Assembly (NCBI RefSeq): GCF_900454025.1 | Contig: NZ_UGQM01000001.1 | Coordinates: forward strand, 3,100,001 to 3,164,000 | Source: Mycolicibacterium gilvum | GTDB lineage: Bacteria; Actinomycetota; Actinomycetes; Mycobacteriales; Mycobacteriaceae | DNA length: 64,000 bases | Direction of reading: 5' to 3' | Shown here: one piece after another, positions 41,400 to 51,106 of the stretch | How positions within the stretch are numbered: the stretch's first letter is position 1 | How the letters are laid out: each line of letters opens with the position of its first letter | Position numbers and translations under genes: made by a program | The notes under the pieces: model-generated | Told to the model about the DNA's origin: nothing | What the model saw: the letters and a program-made list of their open reading frames with translations, nothing else | Database searches by the model: none

Positions 41400-41515
41400 G
41401 TCGGGTTGATCCCGAACTTCGGATCCACCGGACCGCGCCGGAGTCCTGAGGGCTGCAGAGACCCCCGGTCCGACCGAAGGAAGGGCCCCACGCATCGCGT
41501 GGGGCCCTTCTCCAT
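41400..41515 (+). ncRNA. mrsI: Candidate iron-sparing small RNA, MrsI homologue
   Basis: In M. tuberculosis the IdeR-regulated small RNA MrsI (ncRv11846) is encoded between Rv1846c (blaI) and Rv1847. Here, between blaI and the Rv1847-like thioesterase, an IdeR-type promoter is followed by about 115 bases with three hairpins. These are TCGGG/CCCGA at 41401-41415, CGGACCG/CGGTCCG at 41429-41435 and 41466-41472, and a 14-bp terminator. No plausible protein is encoded. MrsI represses nonessential iron-protein mRNAs during iron limitation. The identification is from position, regulation and structure; sequence identity was not computed. Confidence 0.75.
41480..41510 (+). terminator. 14-bp perfect hairpin terminator
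   Basis: GAAGGGCCCCACGC (41480-41493) pairs fully with 41497-41510 around an ATC loop, followed by TCCATTTC. It would end the MrsI-like RNA before the thioesterase gene. Confidence 0.9.
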
Positions 41516-41552
41516 TTCAGGAAATCGTCGGTGGGCGTGTAGAACTCCAAGC

Positions 41553-41954
41553 GTGAGTGAAGTTCCTGACGGCCTCGGCGACGGTTTCGACAAAGAACTC
41601 GGGTTGACCTACCTGGAGATGTCGCCGGACGGCGGGCGCGCGCAACTCGAGATCACCGAGAAGCTGTTACAGCCGTGGGGGATCGTGCACGGCGGTGTGT
41701 ACTGCGCGGTGATCGAGAGCATGGCCAGCGTGTCGGCACACGTATGGCTGGGCCAGAACGGTGGAGGCACGGTCGTCGGCGTCAACAACAACACCGACTT
41801 CCTGCGGGCGATCCGCTCGGGAACGGTCACCGCGACGTCGACGCCCATCCATCGCGGCCGACGCCAGCAGCTCTGGTTGATCACCATCACCGACGAGGCG
41901 GGCAAGACGGTGGCGCGGGGCCAGGTGCGGCTCCAGAACCTGCCCGACGCGTAG
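41553..41954 (+). CDS. Hotdog-fold thioesterase, PaaI-like (Rv1847-like)
   Basis: A 133-residue thioesterase of the PaaI/4-hydroxybenzoyl-CoA hotdog superfamily. The motif WGIVHGGVYCAVIESMAS near residue 43 contains the HGG and the acidic residue used for catalysis. The GTG at 41553 (VSEVPDGLGDGF) lies past the terminator of the small RNA; longer in-frame readings run through that RNA and are rejected. It precedes ureA by 59 bases. The substrate acyl-CoA is unknown. Confidence 0.85.
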   Translation: MSEVPDGLGDGFDKELGLTYLEMSPDGGRAQLEITEKLLQPWGIVHGGVYCAVIESMASVSAHVWLGQNGGGTVVGVNNNTDFLRAIRSGTVTATSTPIHRGRRQQLWLITITDEAGKTVARGQVRLQNLPDA

Positions 41955-42013
41955 CGTCCTCCAGCAATCGAGTGCGCTGCTGACCGGGGTCCGGTCTGGC
42001 AGGATCGCCCGTT

Positions 42014-42316
42014 ATGCGTCTGACACCGCCTGAACAGGAACGCCTGCTCCTGTCCTATGCCGCCGAACTCGCCCGCCGCCGCCAGGCCCGCGGGCTCAAG
42101 CTCAACCATCCCGAAGCGGTCGCGATCATCACCGACCACATCCTCGAAGGGGCGCGCGACGGCCGCACCGTCGCCGAGTTGATGATCAGCGGCCGAGACG
42201 TTCTCGGTCGCGACGACGTCCTGGTGGGTGTCCCGGAGATGCTCGACGACGTCCAGGTCGAGGCGACATTCCCCGACGGCACGAAGCTCGTGACCGTCCA
42301 CCACCCGATCCCGTGA
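42014..42316 (+). CDS. ureA: Urease subunit gamma
   Basis: A 100-residue structural subunit of nickel urease. [13 protein letters not shown] at the start and [21 protein letters not shown] at about 31-51 are family hallmarks. It begins the urease operon ureABCFGD; ureB follows after 13 bases. With UreB and UreC it forms the cytoplasmic (alpha beta gamma) enzyme that hydrolyses urea to ammonia and carbamate. Confidence 0.97.
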   Translation: MRLTPPEQERLLLSYAAELARRRQARGLKLNHPEAVAIITDHILEGARDGRTVAELMISGRDVLGRDDVLVGVPEMLDDVQVEATFPDGTKLVTVHHPIP

Positions 42317-42329
42317 GAGCAGGCAGGCA

Positions 42330-42647
42330 GTGATACCCGGCGAGATCGTCTTCGGCGACGGCGACATCGAGATCAATCCCGGCGCGGCGCGGCTGGAGAT
42401 GGAAATCGTGAACACCGGTGACCGACCGGTGCAGGTCGGTAGCCACGTCCACGTGCCGCAGGCCAACAGCGCGCTGGAGTTCGACAGGGCGGCCGCGCAC
42501 GGATACCGCTTCGACATCGCCGCAGGCACCGCGATCCGGTTCGAACCCGGTGTGGCGCAGCAGGTTCGCCTCGTTCCGCTGCGGGGCACCAGAGAGGTGC
42601 ACGGACTGAGTCTCGACCCGCCCGGCAGATTGGATGGATCGCGATGA
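42330..42647 (+). CDS. ureB: Urease subunit beta
   Basis: A 105-residue beta subunit starting at GTG ([15 protein letters not shown]). The conserved [19 protein letters not shown] and [17 protein letters not shown] segments are present. Its stop overlaps the ureC start by 4 bases (ATGA). Confidence 0.97.
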   Translation: MIPGEIVFGDGDIEINPGAARLEMEIVNTGDRPVQVGSHVHVPQANSALEFDRAAAHGYRFDIAAGTAIRFEPGVAQQVRLVPLRGTREVHGLSLDPPGRLDGSR

Positions 42648-44365
42648 CCCGGCTCACCCGGACCCACTACGCGGCACTGTTCGGACCCACGACGGGGGAT
42701 CGCATCCGGCTGGCAGACACCGATCTGTTCATCGAGATCACCGAGGACCGCAGCGGCGGACCCGGTCTGGCCGGCGACGAGGCCGTCTTCGGCGGAGGCA
42801 AGGTCCTGCGCGAATCGATGGGCCAGTCACGGGCCACGCGCGCCGACGGCGCCCCCGACACGGTCATCACCGGCGCGGTGATCCTGGACCATTGGGGAAT
42901 CATCAAGGCCGACATCGGCATTCGTGACGGTCGTATCGTCGGGATCGGGAAGGCGGGTAACCCCGACATCATGTCGGGGGTGCACCCCGCGCTGGTGGTG
43001 GGGCCGTCCACCGAGATCATCGCGGGCAACGGCCGCATCGTCACCGCGGGCGCGATCGACTGCCATGTGCACCTGATCTGCCCGCAGATCATGGAGGAAG
43101 CGCTCGGTGGTGGGATTACGACCATCATCGCGGGCGGGACCGGCCCGGCCGAGGGCAGCAAGGCCACCACCGTGACCCCGGGTGCATGGCACCTGGCCAG
43201 GATGCTGGAGGCGCTCGACACCTGGCCGATGAACGTCGCGCTGCTGGGCAAGGGCAACACCGTCAGCAGCGAGGCGATGTGGGAGCAACTACGCGGCGGC
43301 GCAGCGGGTTTCAAACTGCACGAGGACTGGGGCACCACCCCCGCGGCGATCGACGCCTGCCTGACGGTGTGCGAACAGGCCGGTGTGCAGGCCAACATCC
43401 ACACCGACACCCTCAACGAGGCTGGCTTCGTCGAGGACACGCTCGCCGCGATCAAGGGCCGTTCGATACACGCGTATCACACCGAGGGTGCCGGCGGTGG
43501 GCACGCACCCGACATCATCACCGTGGCAAGCCATCCCAATGTGCTGCCCAGCTCGACCAATCCCACCCGCCCGCACACGGTGAACACCCTCGACGAGCAT
43601 CTCGACATGCTGATGGTGTGCCACCATCTCAACCCGCGGGTCCCCGAGGATCTCGCATTCGCCGAGAGCCGGATCCGGCCGTCGACGATCGCGGCCGAGG
43701 ACCTGCTGCACGACATCGGCGCGATCTCGATGATCGGCAGTGACGCGCAGGCGATGGGCCGCATCGGCGAAGTCGTGATGAGGACATGGCAGACCGCGCA
43801 TGTGATGAAACGGCGACGGGGCAACCTGGCGGGGGACACCCGCGCCGACAACAACCGCGCGCGACGCTACGTCGCGAAGTACACCATCTGCCCGGCCGTC
43901 GCGCACGGTCTCGACGGCGAGATCGGGTCTGTCGAGGTCGGCAAGCTCGCCGACCTGGTCCTGTGGGAGCCCGCGTTCTTCGGGGTGCGTCCGCACGCCG
44001 TCGTGAAGGGCGGCATGATCGCGTGGGCGGCGATGGGCGACGCCAACGCGTCGATTCCGACACCGCAGCCGGTGTTGCCGCGTCCCATGTTCGGTGCGGC
44101 CCCGGCCGCGGCAGCCCACACATCGGTGCATTTCGTCGCGCCACAGGCCGTCGAAGACGGTCTCGCCGACCGGATCGCCGTGAACCGCAAGCTCGTTGCG
44201 GTCGGCAACGTTCGCGGTGTCGGCAAGGCCCAGATGCCGGGCAACGACGCGACCCCGGACATCCGGGTCGATCCGGACACCTTCACCGTCCGCATCGACG
44301 GGGAGGTCTGGGAGGAGCAGCCCGCGGAGGAACTTCCGATGGCACAGCGCTACTTCCTGTTCTAG
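42644..44365 (+). CDS. ureC: Urease subunit alpha
   Basis: The 573-residue catalytic subunit. Nickel ligands are in CHVHLICPQ, with the carbamylated lysine in GFKLHEDWG near residue 219, then histidines in [12 protein letters not shown] and the [12 protein letters not shown] segment. The mobile-flap MVCHHL and the aspartate in [10 protein letters not shown] are also intact. All catalytic positions I can recognise are retained, so the enzyme should be active if nickel is supplied. Confidence 0.98.
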   Translation: MTRLTRTHYAALFGPTTGDRIRLADTDLFIEITEDRSGGPGLAGDEAVFGGGKVLRESMGQSRATRADGAPDTVITGAVILDHWGIIKADIGIRDGRIVGIGKAGNPDIMSGVHPALVVGPSTEIIAGNGRIVTAGAIDCHVHLICPQIMEEALGGGITTIIAGGTGPAEGSKATTVTPGAWHLARMLEALDTWPMNVALLGKGNTVSSEAMWEQLRGGAAGFKLHEDWGTTPAAIDACLTVCEQAGVQANIHTDTLNEAGFVEDTLAAIKGRSIHAYHTEGAGGGHAPDIITVASHPNVLPSSTNPTRPHTVNTLDEHLDMLMVCHHLNPRVPEDLAFAESRIRPSTIAAEDLLHDIGAISMIGSDAQAMGRIGEVVMRTWQTAHVMKRRRGNLAGDTRADNNRARRYVAKYTICPAVAHGLDGEIGSVEVGKLADLVLWEPAFFGVRPHAVVKGGMIAWAAMGDANASIPTPQPVLPRPMFGAAPAAAAHTSVHFVAPQAVEDGLADRIAVNRKLVAVGNVRGVGKAQMPGNDATPDIRVDPDTFTVRIDGEVWEEQPAEELPMAQRYFLF

Positions 44366-44383
44366 CCGGGATCGGTGTTCACG

Positions 44384-45028
44384 ATGACGCATTTGACGAC
44401 CCTGCTGGCCCTGTCCGACTCGAGGCTGCCGACAGGTGGCCACGTTCATTCGGGGGGAGTGGAGGAAGCGGTGAGCAGCGGCCTGGTCGCCGACCTCGCA
44501 ACACTGCAAGCGTTCCTGCGGCGGCGCATCAGAACGACCGGTCTGGTCACCGCCTCTCTGGCCGCGGCTGTGCACCGCGGGTCCCTCTCCGCCGCGGCAG
44601 GACAGGCCGGTGACGCTGAAACCGACGCGCGCACACCGGCTCCGGCGGCACGGCAGGCCTCACGCGCACAGGGCCGGGGCCTGGTCCGGCTGGCGCGGCG
44701 GGTATGGCCGGATCACGACTGGGACACGCTGGGACCGACACCGCATCTGGCGGTGGCGGCCGGGGCGGTCGGAGCGGCGAGCGGACTGGCACCCGAGCAC
44801 ACCGCGCTGTCGCTGGTGTACACCACGATGACGGGCTCGGCGACCGCCGCGCAACGACTGCTCGCGCTGGACCCCGGCGACGTCGCCGCGGTCACGTTCG
44901 AGCTGTCCTCGCTGTGCGACCAGACCGCGACCGAGGCCGCGAAGGGTCTCGCCGACCTGTCCGATCCTCTGCTCGATGTACTCGCGCAGCGCCACGCCGA
45001 GCGCGAACGACCGCTGTTCGCTTCCTAG
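44384..45028 (+). CDS. ureF: Urease accessory protein UreF
   Basis: A 214-residue accessory protein that, with UreD and UreG, delivers nickel to the apo-urease. [19 protein letters not shown] at the N-terminus is characteristic. ATG at 44384 gives the same start as M. tuberculosis UreF; a GTG 9 bases upstream is possible and better spaced to CCGGGA. It lies 18 bases after ureC. Confidence 0.92.
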   Translation: MTHLTTLLALSDSRLPTGGHVHSGGVEEAVSSGLVADLATLQAFLRRRIRTTGLVTASLAAAVHRGSLSAAAGQAGDAETDARTPAPAARQASRAQGRGLVRLARRVWPDHDWDTLGPTPHLAVAAGAVGAASGLAPEHTALSLVYTTMTGSATAAQRLLALDPGDVAAVTFELSSLCDQTATEAAKGLADLSDPLLDVLAQRHAERERPLFAS

Positions 45029-45042
45029 AGAAAGTTGCCGAC

Positions 45043-45723
45043 ATGCCACCGCATTTCCTGGACGGTCAGCCACACGGTCACGCCGACCGCCCCCGCCGCG
45101 CCCGGCGACCGGACGAGCCGTTGCGCATCGGGGTCGGCGGACCCGTCGGTTCCGGCAAGACGGCCCTGGTCGCCGCGTTGTGCAGGCAGCTGCGCGAGGA
45201 ACTGTCACTCGCGGTGCTGACCAACGACATCTACACCACCGAGGACGCCGACTTCCTGCGGCGCAACGCCGTGCTGCCCGACGACCGCATCGCCGCGGTA
45301 CAGACCGGCGGCTGCCCGCACACTGCCATACGCGACGACATTACGGCCAACCTGGATGCGATCGACGATCTGATCGCCGGCCACGATGACCTCGACCTGA
45401 TCCTGGTGGAATCGGGCGGGGACAATCTGACGGCGACTTTCTCGTCGGGACTGGTCGATGTCCAGATCTTCGTGATCGATGTGGCCGGTGGCGACAAGGT
45501 GCCCCGTAAAGGCGGACCGGGGGTCACGTTCTCGGATCTGTTGGTGATCAACAAGACCGACCTCGCCCCGCTGGTCGGCGCCGATCTGGACGTGATGCGC
45601 AGGGATGCCGCCGCGGTCCGCGGCGAGCGGCCCTTCGAGCTGATCTCGCTGACCGGTGATCCCGCCGCGACGCCGGTTCTGGGCTGGGTCCGCGAGCAGC
45701 TCAGGGTGGCACAGGCCGTCTGA
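45043..45723 (+). CDS. ureG: Urease accessory GTPase UreG
   Basis: A 226-residue SIMIBI-class GTPase. P-loop [10 protein letters not shown] is near residue 33, the nickel-binding CPH motif is in [16 protein letters not shown] forms switch region II, and NKTDLA gives guanine specificity. A His-rich N-terminus ([13 protein letters not shown]) may hold metal. Its stop is directly followed by the ureD ATG. Confidence 0.95.
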   Translation: MPPHFLDGQPHGHADRPRRARRPDEPLRIGVGGPVGSGKTALVAALCRQLREELSLAVLTNDIYTTEDADFLRRNAVLPDDRIAAVQTGGCPHTAIRDDITANLDAIDDLIAGHDDLDLILVESGGDNLTATFSSGLVDVQIFVIDVAGGDKVPRKGGPGVTFSDLLVINKTDLAPLVGADLDVMRRDAAAVRGERPFELISLTGDPAATPVLGWVREQLRVAQAV

Positions 45724-46362
45724 ATGCGCTCCGACGTCCTCATCGTCGCCCGGCCCGGCCTGCCCCCGCACATCGAGAGCAGGGGCGGGATCGCAGGCAG
45801 GCGCACAGAACCCGACACCGTGCATCTGGTGTCGTCGGTGGCGACGCCGCTGGGCGGCGACGCGATCTCGATGCGCGTCGTCGTCGAATCCGGGGCGCGG
45901 CTCTCGGTGCGCACCGTGGCAGCCACAGTCGCCCTGCCCGGCGCGGCGACCGTCGAATCCCACGCCACCTGGACCCTCGAGGTCGCCGGCGAGCTCGACC
46001 TCGACCCTGAGCCGACGATCGTCGCCGCGACGGCACGCCACCACGCAGCGACGCACCTGACACTGGCCGCGAACGGAGCCGTCCGGGTGCGCGAACGGAT
46101 CCAGATCGGCAGAACCGGTGAGCGGCAAGGCTTCTGGTCAGGATCCCTGCATGCCGACGTCGACGGCAGACCACTGCTGCGACATCGGGTGGAACTCGGG
46201 CACGGCTCGTACGCCGACGACGACCTCGCCGCCCCCCGGGCGTGCGTCAGCGAACTGCGGTACCCGCACGTGGCGACCGACGCCGCGGGCACGACGCTCG
46301 AGCTGGCAGGGGGAGGCGGCCTGTCGACCTGGCAAGGCGACAGACTGCACAGCCGTCCCTGA
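45724..46362 (+). CDS. ureD: Urease accessory protein UreD
   Basis: A 212-residue UreD/UreH protein, the scaffold that docks UreF-UreG on the apo-enzyme. The central DTVHLVSSVATPLGGDAISMRV and RERIQIGRTGE segments fit the family. It ends the six-gene operon, as in M. tuberculosis, and is followed by a hairpin shared with the convergent ndh gene. No nickel permease gene is nearby. Confidence 0.93.
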   Translation: MRSDVLIVARPGLPPHIESRGGIAGRRTEPDTVHLVSSVATPLGGDAISMRVVVESGARLSVRTVAATVALPGAATVESHATWTLEVAGELDLDPEPTIVAATARHHAATHLTLAANGAVRVRERIQIGRTGERQGFWSGSLHADVDGRPLLRHRVELGHGSYADDDLAAPRACVSELRYPHVATDAAGTTLELAGGGGLSTWQGDRLHSRP

Positions 46363-46366
46363 CGGC

Positions 46367-46389
46367 AGCGGCCGCGCTAGCTGGCCGCT
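46367..46389. terminator. Hairpin between convergent ureD and ndh
   Basis: AGCGGCC (46367-46373) pairs with GGCCGCT (46383-46389) around a 9-base loop that contains the ndh stop codon. It may act for both directions. Confidence 0.5.
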
Positions 46390-47750
46390 TTCTCCGTGTC
46401 CTGAACGGACGCGGCGATCTCCTCGAGTTCCTCGAGTCGTATTCGCGCGTAGGCCTGTTGCTCGGTGATCGTCAACTGCCCGCGCTTGGTCGACAGGAAC
46501 GTCACCGTCCACGACAGCAGGGTCACGATCTTGGTCTTGAAGCCGACCAGGTACACCAGGTGCAGCACCAGCCACGAGAGCCACGCGATGAAGCCGCCGA
46601 ACTCCAGTGGACCGATCTTGGCGACGGCACTGAACCGCGACACCGTGGCCATGGAGCCCTTGTCGAAGTACTTGAACGGTTCCCGTTCCGACACTTCGGC
46701 GCCCTTGAGGCCGGCGGCGATCGCCTTGGCGGCGTAGCGGCCGCCCTGGATCGCACCCTGCGCCATGCCCGGCACGTCCTCGACGGCTGCCATGTCGCCG
46801 ACGACGAAGACGTTGGGATGGCCCGGGATGGACAGGTCCGGAAGAACTTTCACACGGCCGGCACGGTCGAGCTCCACACCGGACTGGTCGGCCAGGTCGC
46901 GGCCCAGAGGACTGGCCGAGACGCCCGCCGACCACACCTTGCACGCGGCCTCGATGCGGCGCATCGTTCCGTCGGGATCCTTGACGGTGATGCCGTTGCG
47001 GTCGACGTCGGTGACCATCGCGTTGAGCTGGATTTCGACGCCCATCTTCTCCAGGCGCTTCTGCGCCTGCTTGCCCAGCTTCTCACCCATCGGCGGCAGC
47101 ACTGCCGGAGCGGCGTCGAGCAGGATCACCCGGGCCTTGGTCGAATCGATGTGCCGGAACGCGCCTTTGAGGGTGTGATCGGCCAATTCCGCGATCTGCC
47201 CGGCCATTTCGACACCGGTCGGGCCGGCACCCACGACCACGAAGGTCAGCAGCTTCTCGCGGCGCGCCGGGTCGCTGGACCGTTCGGCCTGCTCGAACGA
47301 ACCGAGGATGCGGCCGCGCAGTTCCAGCGCGTCATCGATGGACTTCATCCCCGGTGCCCACTCGGCGAAGTGGTCGTTGCCGAAGTAGGACTGGCCGGCG
47401 CCCGCGGCGACGATCAGGCTGTCGAAGGGCGTGATGTAGGTGTGGCCGAGCAGTTCCGACCGGACGGTGTTGGTCTTCAGGTCGATCCGGGTGACGTCGC
47501 CGAGCAGCACCTGCGCGTTCTTCTGGTTGCGCAGGATGACGCGGGTCGCCGGGGCGATCTCGCCCTCGGAGATGATCCCCGTCGCCACCTGGTAGAGCAG
47601 CGGCTGGAAGAGATGGTGGGTGGTCCGCGCGATCATCTTGATGTCGACGTCGGCCTTCTTCAACGCCTTCGCCGCGGTCAACCCACCGAAGCCCGATCCG
47701 ATGATGACCACCTTGTGGCGATCGGATGGAGTCGCTCCGGGATGGCTCAT
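46377..47750 (-). CDS. ndh: Type II NADH dehydrogenase
   Basis: A 457-residue single-subunit, non-proton-pumping NADH:menaquinone oxidoreductase. FAD site IIGSGFGGLTAAKAL is near residue 16, LFQPLLYQVATG near 48, the NADH site VVGAGPTGVEMAGQ near 177 and DMAAVEDVPGMAQGAIQGG near 315. The C-terminal third contains the hydrophobic membrane-contact helices. Location after the urease operon matches Rv1854c. Confidence 0.96.
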   Translation of the reverse strand: MSHPGATPSDRHKVVIIGSGFGGLTAAKALKKADVDIKMIARTTHHLFQPLLYQVATGIISEGEIAPATRVILRNQKNAQVLLGDVTRIDLKTNTVRSELLGHTYITPFDSLIVAAGAGQSYFGNDHFAEWAPGMKSIDDALELRGRILGSFEQAERSSDPARREKLLTFVVVGAGPTGVEMAGQIAELADHTLKGAFRHIDSTKARVILLDAAPAVLPPMGEKLGKQAQKRLEKMGVEIQLNAMVTDVDRNGITVKDPDGTMRRIEAACKVWSAGVSASPLGRDLADQSGVELDRAGRVKVLPDLSIPGHPNVFVVGDMAAVEDVPGMAQGAIQGGRYAAKAIAAGLKGAEVSEREPFKYFDKGSMATVSRFSAVAKIGPLEFGGFIAWLSWLVLHLVYLVGFKTKIVTLLSWTVTFLSTKRGQLTITEQQAYARIRLEELEEIAASVQDTEKAAS

Positions 47751-47895
47751 TGCTACTCCTAACGAGGTCCTCGATGACGGACCTGCCTCGGGTACCTTCT
47801 TTACCCATTCAGATCAACGAAAATCCTAGTCGCTGACCTTCCGGGTGGCGCGGTGACGTGCCTTACCGCGCCAGATGTCCCGAGTTGTTCCTCCG

Positions 47896-48825
47896 TCAGC
47901 CCGCGACCAGCGGCTTGAGCGCCTCGCCGAGCGCGGTGATCTGGCCGGGCTGGTAGCCGACGGTCTGGGTCGGCACGAAGAGGATGACCCCGTCGACCCC
48001 GGCGTCGAGAACCTTGGACTGGACCTGTTCGGCGATCTGTTCCGGGGTGCCCGCGACCATCCGCTGCCTGAAGTCCTCCGGGATCATGTCGGGCGAGACG
48101 CCGTCACCGGTCAGCGCGCCGATCAGCATGCTGGTCTCCAGCGTCGACGGGTCCCGATCGATCTTTTCGCAGGCCTGCGTGACGACGTCGATCTTTCGGG
48201 CCAGCTCGTCGAATCCGGCGATCACGTTGAGATGGTCGAAGTGCCGTGCGGCCAACGGAATGGTCTTCTTCTCGCCACTGCCGCCGATCATCAGCGGAAT
48301 GTGTTCGCGGAAGCGGGGATTGGCCATCGCGTCCTTGACGCTGTAGTACTCGCCGGAGAAGGTCGGTGTCTCACCCTTGATCATCGGCAGGATGATCTGC
48401 AGCGCCTCGCCGAGCTTGTTGAAGCGATCTGTGAAGGTTCCGAACTCGTAGCCGAGCTGGTCGTGTTCGAGCTCGAACCAACCGGTGCCGATGCCGAGGA
48501 TCGCACGACCCGCGCTGATCACGTCGAGCGTCGTGATGTTCTTGGCCAGCAGCGTCGGGTTGCGGTAGGTGTTGCCGGTGACGAGCGTGCCCAGTTGGAC
48601 GCTGTCGGTGGCGGCGGCCAGCGCGCCGAGTGCGGTATACGCCTCCAGCATCGGCTGGTCGGGCGTCCCGATTCCGGGCAGTTGGTAGAAGTGGTCCATC
48701 AGGAACACCGAGTCGAACCCTGAGGTGTCCGCTTCCTTCGCCTGTGCGACGACGGTGGGGAAGAGGTCGGAAACGCCGGTGCCGTAGGAGAAGTTGTTGA
48801 TCTGGAGTCCGAGTCGAATGCTCAC
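47896..48825 (-). CDS. LLM-class F420/flavin-dependent oxidoreductase (Rv1855c-like)
   Basis: A 309-residue luciferase-like protein. The pattern FLMDHFYQLPG, TLVTGNTYRNP and [20 protein letters not shown] is typical of F420-dependent mycobacterial members. The GTG at 48825 (VSIRLGLQINNFSYG) gives nearly the length of M. tuberculosis Rv1855c. Substrate unknown. It is a different branch of the family from the ketoreductase at 7639-8808. Confidence 0.85.
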   Translation of the reverse strand: MSIRLGLQINNFSYGTGVSDLFPTVVAQAKEADTSGFDSVFLMDHFYQLPGIGTPDQPMLEAYTALGALAAATDSVQLGTLVTGNTYRNPTLLAKNITTLDVISAGRAILGIGTGWFELEHDQLGYEFGTFTDRFNKLGEALQIILPMIKGETPTFSGEYYSVKDAMANPRFREHIPLMIGGSGEKKTIPLAARHFDHLNVIAGFDELARKIDVVTQACEKIDRDPSTLETSMLIGALTGDGVSPDMIPEDFRQRMVAGTPEQIAEQVQSKVLDAGVDGVILFVPTQTVGYQPGQITALGEALKPLVAG

Positions 48826-48923
48826 CCGACCGACCCTACGCAGCCCGGACGGGTCGCCGTCGTGCGTTTCACCCGCCGCGAAGCGCGGAATAAAGTCAGA
48901 CTCGGGCCCGCTTGGACTGACTT

Positions 48924-49595
48924 CTAGGCGAAGTTCGCCAGCGCCCCGTGGCTCACGTGCAGCGTCTGTCCGGTGATGTGCCGGGCGGCGGGTGTGGTGA
49001 GGAACAACGACAGGCGGGAGATCTCGGTGCTGGCCGGTGGCGGTGTGGCGCCGACTCCGTCGTAGCCGGGTTCGACGCCGCGGCCGACCGCGACGGCGTT
49101 GATGGTGATACCGCGGATCCCGAAATGGTTCGCCAGACCGGCGGTCCAGTCGGACACCGCCGCTTTGACCGCCGACGCGGCGCCGCCCTCCTCCGGGAGA
49201 TCGGGGATGACGGTGATGATGGATCCGCCGGAGCGCATGTGATCGCCGAGCACCTGCACGGTCAGCACGGACGCCAGCAGGTTCGCGTCGAACAGGCCGC
49301 GCCACTGAGCGGCGTGATCGGTCAGCGTGTACGCGCGGGGGTCGCCGCCCACCCAGGTGGGCGCCGGTACGTTGATGATGGCGTCGAGGTGTGCGGGGAC
49401 CTGTCCGTGCAGGTCACCGACGGAGGCGGGGTCGGTGTTGTCGAAGACGTAGGCGTCCGTGTCGAGTTCCTTGGCGAGGACCTCGAGTTCGTCGCGGCGA
49501 CGGCCGCCGACGAGCACCGTGTGGCCGGCCTCGTGGAAGCCTTCGGCGATCGTGCGTCCCAGATCGGTATCGCAGCCTGTGACCAGCACGTCCAT
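48924..49595 (-). CDS. Degenerate short-chain dehydrogenase-fold protein (Rv1856c-like)
   Basis: A 223-residue SDR-fold protein whose key motifs are altered. TGCDTDLG stands for TGxxxGxG, NVPAPTW for NNAG, and the catalytic YxxxK reads ASAVK with Ala at the Tyr position. HITGQTLHVSHG near the end is the normal SDR C-terminal signature. It may bind a nucleotide without classic dehydrogenase activity. Position and length match M. tuberculosis Rv1856c. A TACTG/CAGTA palindrome lies 54 bases upstream. Confidence 0.8.
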   Translation of the reverse strand: MDVLVTGCDTDLGRTIAEGFHEAGHTVLVGGRRRDELEVLAKELDTDAYVFDNTDPASVGDLHGQVPAHLDAIINVPAPTWVGGDPRAYTLTDHAAQWRGLFDANLLASVLTVQVLGDHMRSGGSIITVIPDLPEEGGAASAVKAAVSDWTAGLANHFGIRGITINAVAVGRGVEPGYDGVGATPPPASTEISRLSLFLTTPAARHITGQTLHVSHGALANFA

Positions 49596-49903
49596 CGTGG
49601 CCCCCTTCTTGAGCGTTCGGCGCTGAACTCAGCGAGCGCCGCCAATGTTACTGGACAGTAGCTATATCAGGAACCCGGCACGCCGCCGCGGTAACGCGAG
49701 CGGGGCGAAAGCCGACGTACGGGTGAGACATCACACACGACCGGACACCATCTCCCGCGATCCCGCGCAACGCGCGGGCTGTTCCGCGGTGCCAGCAAAT
49801 CGCTACATAGCCGCTATCAGCGGCAATAGCACCGCAGCAATGTAACAATTCAGCACAATTTGACCACCCCGCACTTGCGTCACGGCTGCAACACGGTAGT
49901 TTC
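49596..49903. promoter_or_regulatory. 308-bp divergent intergenic region upstream of apa
   Basis: No gene is seen. TACTG-GA-CAGTA at 49649-49660 is a possible repressor palindrome for the SDR-like gene, and GCTACATAGCCGCTATCAGC near 49802 could form a hairpin before apa. In M. tuberculosis modABC lies at this junction; here there is no trace of it. Confidence 0.45.
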
Positions 49904-50971
49904 ATGACCATGGATCAGCCGAATGTGTTTCCGCACCGCCGCGCGGGCACCCCGACGTCGATTCGACGCTCCGTCGTGACCGGCGCCACCACCGCCGCGC
50001 TGGCCGCGGCCCTTGCCCTGCCGGGCATCGCCAACGCTCAGCCCGCGCCGACGCCGACGCCCGCCCCGCCGCCTCCCGCGGTCGGCGCCCCGCAGGCTCC
50101 GGCTCCGGACGCTCCGGCGGCACCGGCACCGGCACCGCCCGCTGATCCGAACGCACCCGCGCCTGCCGCGCCACCCGCGACCCCGCCGGCCGACCCCAAC
50201 GCACCGGTACCACCGCCGGCTGACCCGAACGCGCCGGCACCGGCCGGGCCCGAAGCCCCGGCGGCCCCCGCGCCCGAACCCGGACGTGTCGACAACGCCG
50301 CCGGCGGCTTCAGCTACGTCGTCCCCGCGGGCTGGAAGGTCTCGGACGCCACGCAGCTGTCCTACGGCCAGGCGCTGCTGTCCAAGCTCCCGCCGGAAGG
50401 CTCGCCGCCGGACGCCCAGCCGCCGAACGACACCAGCGTGCTGTTGGGCCGGTTGGACCTGAAGCTGTTCGCGGGCGCCGAGACCGACAACACCAAGGCT
50501 GCGCAGCGGCTCGCGTCCGATATGGGCGAATTCTTCATGCCGTTCCCGGGGACCCGGGTCAACCAGCAGGTCGTCCCCCTGGACGCCAACGGTATGACCG
50601 GCGTCGCGTCGTACTACGAGGTGAAGTTCACCGACACCAACAAGCCCAACGGTCAGATCTGGGCGGGTGTGGTCGGGGCTCCGGTCGCGCCGGGCACGCC
50701 GCGCGGACAGCGCACCCCCGAGCGTTGGTTCGTGGTGTGGCTGGGCACGGCGACCAATCCGGTGCCGCAGGGCGAGGCCGTCACCCTGGCCAACTCGATC
50801 CGGCCCTGGGCCCCGCCGCCGCCGCCCCCGGCCGACCCGAACGCACCTGTGCCGCCGGCCGATCCCAACGCGCCGCCGGCCGACCCGAACGCCGCACCGC
50901 CGCGGCCCGCCGTCGGCGTCCCGGTTCCGGTCGATCCGAACACCGCTCCAGGAATGCTGCCGCCGGCCTGA
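49904..50971 (+). CDS. apa: Alanine- and proline-rich secreted protein Apa
   Basis: A 355-residue secreted antigen (45/47 kDa, MPT32 family). A basic N-terminus and signal segment end in ALPGIANA. A long Pro/Ala region (about 47-128) with repeated ADPNAP units follows, then the globular domain (about 132-305, starting [19 protein letters not shown]) and a second Pro-rich tail. In M. tuberculosis the protein is O-mannosylated on threonines and acts as an adhesin. Start at 49904 or the ATG two codons on cannot be separated. Position matches Rv1860. Confidence 0.93.
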   Translation: MTMDQPNVFPHRRAGTPTSIRRSVVTGATTAALAAALALPGIANAQPAPTPTPAPPPPAVGAPQAPAPDAPAAPAPAPPADPNAPAPAAPPATPPADPNAPVPPPADPNAPAPAGPEAPAAPAPEPGRVDNAAGGFSYVVPAGWKVSDATQLSYGQALLSKLPPEGSPPDAQPPNDTSVLLGRLDLKLFAGAETDNTKAAQRLASDMGEFFMPFPGTRVNQQVVPLDANGMTGVASYYEVKFTDTNKPNGQIWAGVVGAPVAPGTPRGQRTPERWFVVWLGTATNPVPQGEAVTLANSIRPWAPPPPPPADPNAPVPPADPNAPPADPNAAPPRPAVGVPVPVDPNTAPGMLPPA

Positions 50972-51106
50972 TCGGCCGGGTCGTCCCCCGGGAAATCGTG
51001 TCCGTTCGCATCCTGTTTGCACAGCCGATTCGTTACCCGGGGCCGGTATACCTGAGCCATGACCCGGCTGCGGCCGCACCGGGTCCGGAGGCGACAGGAG
51101 TGTTCG

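Noticed and set aside
41394..41552. N-terminal extension of the thioesterase
   Set aside because: The extension would be translated through a 14-bp terminator hairpin and the MrsI-like RNA; the homologous protein starts at the GTG at 41553.
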